Assembly: GCA_027483425.1 (NCBI GenBank)
Contig: JAIXUR010000168.1
Coordinates: forward strand, 1-14,662
Direction: 5' to 3'
DNA: 14,662 nucleotides
DNA from: Cyanobacteriota bacterium
GTDB lineage: Bacteria; Cyanobacteriota; Cyanobacteriia; Phormidesmidales; Phormidesmidaceae
Part shown: positions 7,856-14,603 of the stretch, in pieces
How positions within the stretch are numbered: the first letter of the stretch is position 1
Layout of the letters: each line of letters opens with the position of its first letter
Notes under the pieces: generated by a model
The model's input: the letters and a program-made list of their open reading frames with translations, nothing else
Database searches by the model: none
What the model was told of the DNA's origin: nothing
Translations under genes and position numbers: made by a program

Positions 7856-7923
7856 TTCAGCCACTATTCGCCTAGCCAAATCGGAGGTGTTCAGTTAAAA
7901 TTCTCCCTGAAGATCTTAAAGAC

Positions 7924-7958
7924 AGCCCTTCTTATATTTCTCTTAGGGCTTTATTTTA
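7924..7958 (+). terminator. Weak terminator-like hairpin
   Basis: AGCCCT (7924-7929) and AGGGCT (7945-7950) pair across a 15-nt loop, and a T-rich stretch TTATTTTA follows. The loop is large and the tract is interrupted, so this is a poor terminator. It could end transcripts from the hairpin element just upstream. Confidence 0.25.
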
Positions 7959-7991
7959 GGGTTAGTCCATCAGTCGCGATGTAAATTGGCC

Positions 7992-8156
7992 ATGCGTTAC
8001 GCTCCTTGCTGTACCCTTGCAGACATCAAGCCCCTACGCCTCGCCATCTTGCTGACCAGTGTAGGGTGCTTTGCGGCCAGCCTGCCCCAAGAACCCGTGG
8101 AGGTGGGCATCATGACGCCGGTTCACCGCATGGCTCCGGCTATTTACGGATGGTAG
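7992..8156 (+). CDS. Possible small secreted peptide, 54 aa (doubtful)
   Basis: The frame from the ATG at 7992 to the TAG at 8154-8156 encodes a peptide with a basic start and a hydrophobic stretch (KPLRLAILLTSVGCFAA) resembling a signal peptide. About 25 residues follow, rich in Pro, Val and Met. There is no recognisable Shine-Dalgarno, and an overlapping frame (8006-8221) is equally open. SVGC is a poor lipobox. I do not recognise a family. This region between the hairpin element and the DUF202 gene may be non-coding. Confidence 0.22.
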   Translation: MRYAPCCTLADIKPLRLAILLTSVGCFAASLPQEPVEVGIMTPVHRMAPAIYGW

Positions 8157-8229
8157 GATTCCACCCCTTGGCAACGGCTTGTGGGCAATGGTTTGCTAGG
8201 GTAGCCCCTGCTGTCGATTAACCCAGGTT

Positions 8230-8640
8230 ATGGCCATGTCTGATCCCCCTCCCTACCTGCCTAGTCCAGGGACCGAGCTGGCTAAAGAGCGCAACCGCGC
8301 CGCCGAAGAACGCACCCTCATGGCCTGGATTCGGACTTCGCTCTCGTTGATTGGGTTTGGCTTTGGCATCGATCGCATTGTGGCCGCCATTGACGCAGCC
8401 CTTGGCGATGCGGTCAACTCGGTACGCCTGACCCGAGTTTTGGGGCTTTCCTTTGTGGCCCTGGGCACCTTTGCCCTGCTGTACGCGGCCCGTGACCACC
8501 ACAATCAGCTTCAGCGCATTCAGCGCAACCACCTGATTTACCGATCGCGCCAATCCCCTGCCATCATCGTGGCCAACATTTTGGCCGTTCTGGGGGTGAT
8601 TGCTTTTGTGGGTATTTTAATCAGCCCCTGGCTAGGGTAA
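8230..8640 (+). CDS. DUF202 (YidH-like) family inner-membrane protein
   Basis: A 136-residue protein with the DUF202 signature ERTLMAWIRTSLSLIGFGFG (residues 27-46) forming the first membrane segment. Two more hydrophobic segments follow at about 70-90 (LGLSFVALGTFALLYAA) and 110-134 (IIVANILAVLGVIAFVGILI). Known: DUF202 proteins are small three-helix membrane proteins of unknown function, often of about 110-140 residues, so this one looks complete. The start is ATG 8230; ATG 8236 (MSDPP) is an alternative, and the Shine-Dalgarno is weak for both. It converges on the channel gene with only 18 nt between stop codons and no terminator visible there. No functional link to neighbours can be shown. 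Confidence 0.85.
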   Translation: MAMSDPPPYLPSPGTELAKERNRAAEERTLMAWIRTSLSLIGFGFGIDRIVAAIDAALGDAVNSVRLTRVLGLSFVALGTFALLYAARDHHNQLQRIQRNHLIYRSRQSPAIIVANILAVLGVIAFVGILISPWLG

Positions 8641-8658
8641 GCGTGCTCCAGCTGAGGA

Positions 8659-10410
8659 CTACTTGGGTGGCCAGCCCGAGGGCAGGTTCCAGGGTGGGGC
8701 CTGGTAATTTTCGGGTAAATAGTTCGCGGGCATGGTGCTCTGGTTGCCGTCGCGCATAGCCCCATAGTGGGGTGACATCATTTCGATACCGGCCCGGTTG
8801 CAGTAGTCTTGCAGGTTTTGGTGCAGTTCTGAATAGATCTCGCCCAGCACCTCGGGATGGGTCGTCGCCGCCCGGATCTGATAGCTGACGTAGAAGTCAT
8901 CCAGGGAAGTTTGCCACACGTAGGGGGGTGGCTCTTTCAAAATGTAGGAAGTGGCCTCAGCGGCGGCGATCATGGTTTCATGAACCAGCTTCCAGGGCAC
9001 ATCGTAGCCCAGGGTGATCGTGGTCTGCACGACAATGGGAATGTGCTGCTCGCGGATCAGAGCGCTGTAGTTGCCGATGTTGCTGCTCAAGAGGGACGCA
9101 TTGGGAATGCTGACCAGAACATTTTCCAGGGTGCGAATGCGGGTGACAAACAGCGATTTTTCGACCACAAACCCTTCGATATCGCCAAAGCGGATGCGAT
9201 CGCCCGCCTGAAAGGCGCGGGTGTAAACCAAAATAAACCCGGCCACCACGCTAAAGATGGCCCCCCCCGCTCCCAGGGACACCAGAAGACCAAAGAAAAT
9301 CGACACCCCTTGAAACGCAGGGGAATTCGCCCCCGGCAGGTAGGGAAAAATCACCGCCAGGGCAAAGGCCCCCACCAAAAACTGCACCAGCCGGTAGCTG
9401 GGAATGGCCCATTCTGGGTAAAAGCCCTGGAGGGTTAACCCCTCCCGCTGAATGCTGGTAAAAAACCAGCGGGCAAAGCGGATCAGGCTAGAGGCGATCA
9501 CCAGAATAATGGCAATGCTCAGCAGGTTGGGCAGGTAGGCAATAAACCCATCCCACACAATTTTGACCGCACCCAACACGTAGCTAAACACCCCTTGCCC
9601 AATCCGACGGGTTTGGGGAAACAGGCTCAGCACGTAGGAGAGGTAAACCAGGATCAGCCCGGACACCAGCGCAAAGTGTAGAACCTGAGTAAAGACCCGC
9701 ACCAGGCCCGTGAGTTGGGAGGCGGTCAGCAGCTCAAAATTTTGGAGGCGCACATTGGGCATCCAGCGGTCTTGCTGGCGATCGAGCCAGCGATAAAACT
9801 GGGGCATGGCGTTGGCCAGCACCAAAATCGCTAACACCAGTCCCAGGGTACAAAAAAACGCAATTCCGGCGGCGCGGCTCAGGTATTCAGCGCTGCGCTC
9901 GGCCCGATAGATGGGCATTTGGCGTTGAATGGTGGCCAAATGCTGGGCCGCCAGCGCCTTGGGGGTCAACCCCGTTCCCTCCACATCCCCGTCATCGATG
10001 GCCATGATCAGCGTATCTTCGGCGTAGATGGCGGTGCCAAACTCGGTTTCAGACAGGGCGATCGCCTCTACTGGAATGGCTTGGTCATTGGCAATGGTCG
10101 TCAATCGCGCCGAAATGCGGGCCGCCCGCTCCTGGGCAGACTTGGCGGTCTGTGGTCTCTGTACGGTAAATAATGCCTGATCGCCCAGGGTGACCGTGGC
10201 GCTATCCGTCGAGACAGCGGCCGGAGCCGTTGCCTGAGGGGCTCCAGAATCATCCTGGGCTAGCCCCAGGGGGGTGGCCAGACTTAGCCCCAGGCTGACC
10301 CAGCAGGCCAAACTGGCCAACAAAAAACCTGACCAGCGCGCCGACCAACGCAATCGGTGGGCCAAAAAAGACGGGACGACAATCCCTAAATGGGTTTTGG
10401 GGGATGGCAT
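8659..10410 (-). CDS. MscS-family mechanosensitive ion channel with exported N-terminal domain
   Basis: A 583-residue membrane protein read from the ATG at 10410 (MPSPKTHLG); a TTG at 10419 is possible and would sit 3 nt after the upstream stop. Seen: an N-terminal signal-type segment (about 28-51, ending LGLA before QDD); a roughly 130-residue extracytoplasmic domain; several membrane helices from about 180 onward (IAFFCTLGLVLAILVLA, LLSIAIILVIASSLI, LVGAFALAVIFPYL); then the MscS pore-like helix GLLVSLGAGGAIFSVVAGF and the beta domain AFQAGDRIRFGDIEGFV, with a cytoplasmic C-terminal domain. Known: MscS channels open under membrane tension and release solutes on osmotic downshock; this large-N-terminus form is typical of cyanobacterial paralogues rather than the small E. 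coli MscS. It is the last gene of a three-gene minus-strand operon, 12 nt (3 nt with TTG) after the acidic-protein gene, suggesting coupling. The tail is rich in Pro, Asn and Gln. Confidence 0.9.
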   Translation of the reverse strand: MPSPKTHLGIVVPSFLAHRLRWSARWSGFLLASLACWVSLGLSLATPLGLAQDDSGAPQATAPAAVSTDSATVTLGDQALFTVQRPQTAKSAQERAARISARLTTIANDQAIPVEAIALSETEFGTAIYAEDTLIMAIDDGDVEGTGLTPKALAAQHLATIQRQMPIYRAERSAEYLSRAAGIAFFCTLGLVLAILVLANAMPQFYRWLDRQQDRWMPNVRLQNFELLTASQLTGLVRVFTQVLHFALVSGLILVYLSYVLSLFPQTRRIGQGVFSYVLGAVKIVWDGFIAYLPNLLSIAIILVIASSLIRFARWFFTSIQREGLTLQGFYPEWAIPSYRLVQFLVGAFALAVIFPYLPGANSPAFQGVSIFFGLLVSLGAGGAIFSVVAGFILVYTRAFQAGDRIRFGDIEGFVVEKSLFVTRIRTLENVLVSIPNASLLSSNIGNYSALIREQHIPIVVQTTITLGYDVPWKLVHETMIAAAEATSYILKEPPPYVWQTSLDDFYVSYQIRAATTHPEVLGEIYSELHQNLQDYCNRAGIEMMSPHYGAMRDGNQSTMPANYLPENYQAPPWNLPSGWPPK

Positions 10411-10422
10411 AGGGGGCAATAA

Positions 10423-10806
10423 CTAGTCAAACCAATCGTTTACATCATTGGAGACATGGCGCATAGTGTCGTCCACATCGTCGGCAAAGTCTTCAACGGT
10501 GTCATCAATCTCAACGAAGGGTTCGACAATGTTGATGTGGGTGACATCGTAAATGGTGTCGTTGACGTCATCCATGGCGTCACCCACGTCTTCGGTGACT
10601 TCGCGAATGGGGTCAATCTGGCCAAAGTCACCATCGATGAGATCGTCAACATCTTCGGCGATATCAATGACCTGAAACAGACCCGCTAATTCGACGGCCT
10701 GGGTCGGGCGATCGCCAGCTAATGCGGTCATCGCCAGGGCTGGCAGCCCGAGGCTGGTCGCGGTGCCCACGGCCATCAGGATGGACATAAAACGAGTGGG
10801 GGACAT
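10423..10806 (-). CDS. Exported highly acidic protein with heptad pattern, unknown function
   Basis: 127 residues from the ATG at 10806, preceded by a purine-rich AAGAAG. A signal peptide is visible (FMSILMAVGTATSLGLPALA). After residue 31 the protein has about 31 Asp/Glu in 96 residues and only three Arg and no Lys. Hydrophobic residues recur every 3-4 positions (for example V104, F107, V111, M115, V118, V122, F126), separated by D-D, E-D or D-T-x pairs, as in a long amphipathic acidic helix or coiled coil. I do not recognise a family. It sits between a secreted duplicated-domain protein and the MscS channel, spaced for co-transcription. A role as a periplasmic cation-binding or channel-associated partner is pure inference. 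It is probably real because the signal peptide and spacing are coherent. Confidence 0.75.
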   Translation of the reverse strand: MSPTRFMSILMAVGTATSLGLPALAMTALAGDRPTQAVELAGLFQVIDIAEDVDDLIDGDFGQIDPIREVTEDVGDAMDDVNDTIYDVTHINIVEPFVEIDDTVEDFADDVDDTMRHVSNDVNDWFD

Positions 10807-10845
10807 GGTGAGTTCTTCTTGACGACGGGTTATAGCACAGGAGGG

Positions 10846-11865
10846 TTACGGCACTTGAAAGGAGCTGAGAAAGCGATCGAGGTTGCCCAAGGAATCGCTG
10901 GTGGCCAGCAGGCCGTAGAGGCGGCGATCGCCCAGGTACAACCGCAGTACGTAGGACTGGCCATCGGGCTTGGTCAGCAGGTACTCTCGCCCCGGCATCT
11001 CCCCGAGGGCAATGACGGTGCCCTGGGTGGCCAGGTGAGGCGCATCGAGTTCCGTCAGCACCAGGGTAGCCACCGCCTGCAGCAGGGCATCGGGATCTTG
11101 GGGGTTAAGACTACTGGGCAAATCGGCATAGGCAAACCCGTAGCGATCGCCCGGCGCGTAGAGGTTGTAGCCCACATACTGCCACCAGTCCAGGGTGGTG
11201 CCCTGGTAGGTGACCTGCTGGGGCGTGAACACGGGGGCCATGGGCAGATCGACCGAAAACTGACCCGCTTCACTCACAAAGGGCCGCCACAGATCGTCAA
11301 TGGCGAAGGAGGCGACGAACTGGTTGGCACTGTGAAGATCCGTGGCCGAGGCCATAACCGCGTAGAGGCGACGATTGGCCAAAAAGAACCGCACCACCGA
11401 GGTTCTCCCCTCGGCTAGGTGGACAAATTCAATCCCCGGCACATCGCCCAGGCTGACCCGCTGCCCCCGATTGCCAAGGGCCTCCCAGTCAAACTCCGCC
11501 CAGAAGGGACTGGCCTTGAGGCTCTCAATCACCGCCTCTTGCCCCATCGCCAGCACCTCTAGGGGAAGGTCTGTGTAGGCGACCCCGTAGACACTGTCCC
11601 CCTGGCGAGCGGTAGACACCGTCCAGGTTAGGGTCTGACCGTTCACCGTCGTGGGGCTGGTTGCTTGGGTGCCCAGGGGTACCAGCACCGAGTAGCGCCC
11701 GGATTCCGACTGGAATCTCTGCCCTAGGCTAGGTGCCGAGGCGGCCTGGGCCAGGAACAGATCAGTCCCCACCCCATCGGGTTCAGCGGTGTGGCCTGCC
11801 GTCCCCAGGCCCCAGCCCGCCAAACCCGCCAGCAGGATAGTCACGATTCGAGATGGTTTGACCAT
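10846..11865 (-). CDS. Exported protein with internally duplicated domain, unknown function
   Basis: 339 residues from the ATG at 11865 (MVKPSRIVTILLAGLAGWG); a GTG at 11880 would add five residues ahead of the signal peptide. Cleavage is likely near residue 27. The mature part contains two related copies, about residues 56-189 and 201-337. GRYSVLVP aligns with GQFSVDLP, YGVAYTDLP with YGFAYADLP, LGDVPGIEF with LGEMPGREY, RFFLANRRLYAVMAS with RLYLGDRRLYGLLAT, and FVASF with FLSSF. I do not recognise the domain by name. The repeat pattern resembles proteins that meet a peptide or lipid at the cell envelope, but that is a guess. It is the first gene of the operon with the acidic protein (39 nt downstream) and the channel. 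Ribosome binding is weak for either start. Confidence 0.8.
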   Translation of the reverse strand: MVKPSRIVTILLAGLAGWGLGTAGHTAEPDGVGTDLFLAQAASAPSLGQRFQSESGRYSVLVPLGTQATSPTTVNGQTLTWTVSTARQGDSVYGVAYTDLPLEVLAMGQEAVIESLKASPFWAEFDWEALGNRGQRVSLGDVPGIEFVHLAEGRTSVVRFFLANRRLYAVMASATDLHSANQFVASFAIDDLWRPFVSEAGQFSVDLPMAPVFTPQQVTYQGTTLDWWQYVGYNLYAPGDRYGFAYADLPSSLNPQDPDALLQAVATLVLTELDAPHLATQGTVIALGEMPGREYLLTKPDGQSYVLRLYLGDRRLYGLLATSDSLGNLDRFLSSFQVP

Positions 11866-11988
11866 ACAGAGGTTCTTCACAACTATAGGTAAGCGGGTAG
11901 GTAAGAGGGCCTAAGCGGAGGTTTGATCGCCATGGCGATGGTTGAACGTCATGGCGATCGCGCGCCTCAGGATAGGCCCAATCCTGGG

Positions 11989-12012
11989 GTATTTCCGGGA
12001 GTATTTCCGGGG
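11989..12012. repeat. Tandem duplication of a 12-nt unit
   Basis: GTATTTCCGGGA (11989-12000) is followed directly by GTATTTCCGGGG (12001-12012), with one difference. It lies in the leader region of the envelope operon. Confidence 0.6.
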
Positions 12013-12024
12013 GCCAGACAGCGT

Positions 12025-12046
12025 AAAAACCAGGCCATGGCCTGGT
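12025..12046 (-). terminator. Minus-strand intrinsic terminator or attenuator
   Basis: ACCAGGCCATGGCCTGGT (12029-12046) is an 18-bp perfect palindrome. Read leftward it is followed by five U (complement of 12025-12029). No leftward gene precedes it within the window, because IS1380 occupies the sequence to its right. It may be the leftover terminator of a gene displaced or deleted by the insertion, or an attenuator in a long leader of the envelope operon. Confidence 0.5.
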
Positions 12047-12110
12047 CAAGACGAGTAGTGTATCGCCAATTTAAGGTAAAGTCATAAGACAAAGATAAGA
12101 GCGATTCCCA

Positions 12111-12134
12111 TAGCCTGGATTATTCACGAAGGGT
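12111..12134 (+). repeat. IS1380 left terminal inverted repeat
   Basis: Begins TAGCCTGGATTATTCA. It pairs inversely with 13734-13757, the first 16 nt differing at one position. Confidence 0.75.
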
Positions 12135-12147
12135 AAATAGATCACAG

Positions 12148-12183
12148 AAAAAAGAGCCTGAAACGCTTTAGAATCAGGCTCTT
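12148..12183 (-). terminator. Minus-strand terminator hairpin inside the IS1380 left end
   Basis: AAGAGCCTGA (12152-12161) and TCAGGCTCTT (12174-12183) form a perfect 10-bp stem with a 12-nt loop. On the minus strand it is followed by U residues (the A-run 12148-12153), giving a leftward terminator, which would end antisense RNA crossing the transposase gene. On the plus strand the second arm can instead pair with AAGAGCCT at 12193-12200, nearer the transposase start. Confidence 0.6.
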
Positions 12184-12210
12184 CAACAAATTAAGAGCCT
12201 CTATTCTGCC

Positions 12211-13563
12211 ATGACAGTGTGTAAAACGGAACTGCCGTTTGATTTTCCCCAGCCACGCCCGCTGGACGTGCAGTTTTCGGATTTAGACTTGAGTTCAGAC
12301 GCAGGTCTGCTGTTAGTGCGCCAGGCGGATGAGCGATTGGGACTCACGGCGGCCATAGCGTCTTGCATCGAGGAGTGGCGCGACCCGGCCAAAGTCACCC
12401 ATAGCTTGGCGCAATTGGTTCAACAACGGGTGTACCAGATCATCGGTGGCTATGAAGACGCCAACGATAGTAACGATCTACGCCATGATCCGATTTACAA
12501 GATCGCCTGTGGCCGATTGCCGAAGGCCGGGGAGAATCTTTTAGCCAGTCAGCCGACGATAACTCGTTTAGAGAATCAGGTGACGCGGCGCGATATTGGG
12601 CAGATCCGGGGGCACTATATCGACCAGTTGATCAAGCGCCATCAGACGGCCCCCACGGCGTTGACCTTGGATATCGACGGGTGGGATGCGCCGACCTACG
12701 GCGAGCAACAACTGAGTTTATTTCATGGCTACTATGGCCATCAGATGTACTATCCGGTGCTGATTAACGAGGCGACGAGTGGCTACCCCCTGGTGCTGCA
12801 ACTGCGCCCCGGCAATAGCCATCCGGGCAAGGGCGTTGCGGGTCTGTTGCGGTGGTTGTTTTGGCGCTTGCGCCGCGCCTGGCCTGGAGTACAGATTACC
12901 CTGAGAGCCGATAGCGGCTTCTCGCTGCCTGAGATTGTGAGGGTGTGCGAGCGGGCTCAGGTGAGCTATGTCTTAGGCTATAGCGGCAATGCCGTGCTAA
13001 AGCGCAAGATTCAACCGTTGCTGGAGCAATCGCGAGTGGTGGCTTGTCTGAGTGAGACAGGCAAGGCGCGATTATTTGACGATGTGTACTACGCGGCAGA
13101 GAGTTGGTCGGAACCCCGGCGCATCGTGATGAAGGCGGAATGGCTACCCAAGGGGCCGAATCCTCGGTTTGTGCTCACCAACCTCGACCTTCCCCCGCAG
13201 GTGCTCTACGACCAGGTCTATGTGCAGCGCGGTGCCGCGAGTGAGCACCCCATCAAGGAACTCAAATTGGGTCTACAGGCCAAACGGCTCAGTTGTCATG
13301 ATGCCGTGGCGAACCAGTTTCGCCTCCTCCTAACCCAGGCCGCCTATGTGCTGATGCTCAGCCTCCGCCACGCAGCGGCAGCTACCCCGTTGGCCCACGC
13401 TCAGGTCGACCGTCTGCGCTCGACCGTCATCAAGACGGCCGCCCGGGTGCGGGTCTCGGCTCGACGCATCCTGGTTGAGTTGGCCGCCTATTGTCCCTGG
13501 GCGGATACCCTCCGCCACATCGCCCATCAGCTGATGGCACCTCATCCTTGGGTCTTGGCCTAA
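12211..13563 (+). CDS. IS1380-family DDE transposase
   Basis: A 450-residue transposase that cuts and rejoins the ends of its own element. Seen: the family-typical YEDANDSNDLRHDP (residues 81-94); LTLDIDGWDAPTYGEQ (151-166) with the first catalytic Asp at D154 or D156; RADSGFSLPE (232-241) with D234; and GAASEHPIKELK (341-352) with catalytic Glu at E345 (or E350). The C-terminal helical part (FRLLLTQAAYVLMLSLRH) is present, so the protein looks full length and possibly active. The start ATG 12211 lacks a close Shine-Dalgarno, and the alternative hairpins just upstream could control its access. It is the only gene of the element and reads away from the envelope operon. Confidence 0.92.
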   Translation: MTVCKTELPFDFPQPRPLDVQFSDLDLSSDAGLLLVRQADERLGLTAAIASCIEEWRDPAKVTHSLAQLVQQRVYQIIGGYEDANDSNDLRHDPIYKIACGRLPKAGENLLASQPTITRLENQVTRRDIGQIRGHYIDQLIKRHQTAPTALTLDIDGWDAPTYGEQQLSLFHGYYGHQMYYPVLINEATSGYPLVLQLRPGNSHPGKGVAGLLRWLFWRLRRAWPGVQITLRADSGFSLPEIVRVCERAQVSYVLGYSGNAVLKRKIQPLLEQSRVVACLSETGKARLFDDVYYAAESWSEPRRIVMKAEWLPKGPNPRFVLTNLDLPPQVLYDQVYVQRGAASEHPIKELKLGLQAKRLSCHDAVANQFRLLLTQAAYVLMLSLRHAAAATPLAHAQVDRLRSTVIKTAARVRVSARRILVELAAYCPWADTLRHIAHQLMAPHPWVLA

Positions 13564-13733
13564 CTCAGACCGGCCCATAGGATAGGTGTGGCTATCAGCC
13601 CGGATAGTCTCCATTTGGGTTCGATTCGCTACCGTTTTTGACCTCGGCTCTCAAACTGTCCCGGGGCCGGGGGCGTTGATTGTGAGCGCCTGTTGCTGCT
13701 GACTCGTCTGGGACCAAGTTAATGACCCCTGGA

Positions 13734-13757
13734 AACCATCATGAATAATGCAGGCTA
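13734..13757 (-). repeat. IS1380 right terminal inverted repeat
   Basis: Inverted partner of 12111-12134, containing TGAATAATGCAGGCTA at 13742-13757. About 170 nt of non-coding sequence separate it from the transposase stop. Confidence 0.75.
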
Positions 13758-13775
13758 AATGGGATATCTCCATTT
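13757..13775. repeat. Short inverted repeat between the two insertion sequences
   Basis: AAATGG (13757-13762) and CCATTT (13770-13775) pair around GATATCT, with AGGCT/AGCCT nearby as partial outer arms. It sits in the 45-nt stretch between the IS1380 end and the IS3 remnant. Its origin is unclear. Confidence 0.35.
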
Positions 13776-13802
13776 CTCCAGCCTAAACGGTACCTTATTT
13801 AT

Positions 13803-14603
13803 TTGCTAGTCCCTTACGCCTGCTGCAACCGTCTCGTTTCCGCTAGAACCCAGGAGAATGCGATCTTGTCTGACCAGATTCAACACATTTATGACACCAG
13901 TCGCCAAAGCTATGGCTCCCCTAGGATTCAGGCGGCCCTGGTGGCTCAGGGCTTGACCATCAGCCGTCAACGGGTGGTGCGGTTAATGGCTAAACTCGGC
14001 ATCAGTGCTCGGTCTCGGCGCAAATTCCAGGTGACGACTGATTCTAAGCATGCTTGGCCCATCGCTGAGAACCACTTGAATAGAGACTTTACTACGACAG
14101 AACCCGACCGGGTGTGGGTGGCTGACATGACCTACATTTGGACGACCGAAGGCTGGCTGTATCTGGCGGTCATCATCGATCTATTTTCTCGAAGGGTAGT
14201 GGGATGGTCGATGGCAGAGCATAGGCGCACTGAGCTGGTGCTGACAGCCTTAGAGGCGGCCTTAGGGCACCGCCAACCGGCTCAAACTGGGCTGCTGTTC
14301 CATTCTGACCGAGGCTCTCAATATGCCAGTGGTGATTACCAGGAGGCGCTTCAGCAGGCTACGATAAGGGGTAGTATGAGCCGCCGAGGCAATTGTTGGG
14401 ACAATGCGGTAGCTGAAAGCTTTTTTGGCACGCTCAAAACCGAGTTGATTCATCCTAGAATCTTCTCGACTCGAACGGTTGCCCGCACCGTTATTGCTGA
14501 ATGGATTGAGGTTTTCTATAACCGGCAGCGGTTACATTCGACCCTCGGATATCTATCCCCAGTGCAGTTTGAAGACAACTATTGGCTCTCCCTAGAGGGC
14601 TGA
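13803..14603 (+). CDS. IS3-family transposase OrfB, 5'-truncated remnant
   Basis: Catalytic half of an IS3-type transposase with the rve integrase core. From the TTG at 13803 (the frame is open from 13749): an HTH_21-like region SYGSPRIQAAL (36-46); D108 in VWVADMTYIW; D169 in FHSDRGSQYAS; and E205 in NAVAESFFGTLK with K212, giving the expected DD(35)E spacing. It ends normally (RLHSTLGYLSPVQFE). Known: intact elements carry a helix-turn-helix OrfA just upstream and make an OrfAB fusion by frameshifting. Neither OrfA nor the first roughly 40 residues of OrfB is present; recognisable similarity begins near CCNRLVSARTQEN. No native start codon or ribosome binding site is evident, so it is likely a non-functional remnant despite the clean frame. 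The missing end lies next to IS1380. Confidence 0.85.
   Translation: MLVPYACCNRLVSARTQENAILSDQIQHIYDTSRQSYGSPRIQAALVAQGLTISRQRVVRLMAKLGISARSRRKFQVTTDSKHAWPIAENHLNRDFTTTEPDRVWVADMTYIWTTEGWLYLAVIIDLFSRRVVGWSMAEHRRTELVLTALEAALGHRQPAQTGLLFHSDRGSQYASGDYQEALQQATIRGSMSRRGNCWDNAVAESFFGTLKTELIHPRIFSTRTVARTVIAEWIEVFYNRQRLHSTLGYLSPVQFEDNYWLSLEG

Larger units (their letters stand above)
11866..12110. other. Leader/intergenic region upstream of the envelope operon
   Basis: No gene is supported here. Seen: palindrome ATCGCCATGGCGAT (centred near 11932); hairpin CAGGAT/ATCCTG (about 11968-11986); a tandem 12-nt repeat at 11989-12012 (GTATTTCCGGGA then GTATTTCCGGGG); and a minus-strand terminator-like palindrome (12025-12046). 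The AACTATAGG near 11881-11889 gives a TATAGT -10-like box reading left, which would start a transcript about 10 nt before the ATG at 11865. Confidence 0.5.
12111..13757 (+). mobile_element. IS1380-family insertion sequence, about 1.65 kb, apparently complete
   Basis: The single transposase gene (12211-13563) is bracketed by inverted ends. The left end (12111-12134) and the complement of the right end (13734-13757) agree at 20 of 24 positions, sharing TAGCCTG and ATTATTCA. Length fits the family (known members are about 1.6-2 kb). No exact target duplication is seen: if the element starts at CCTG (12114), the flanks are ATAG and CTAA. This suggests rearrangement after insertion or that I have misplaced the ends by a few bases. 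The element has no HIP1 octamer, unlike the chromosome to its left. Confidence 0.8.

Noticed and set aside
8006..8221. 71-aa frame overlapping the 54-aa candidate peptide
   Set aside because: It has no signal peptide, ribosome binding site or recognisable motif, and its composition is rich in Pro, His and Arg like random GC-rich reading.
11783..12049. 88-aa minus-strand frame across the operon leader
   Set aside because: It overlaps the signal-peptide coding region of the secreted protein in another frame and includes the terminator palindrome, so it is unlikely to be coding.
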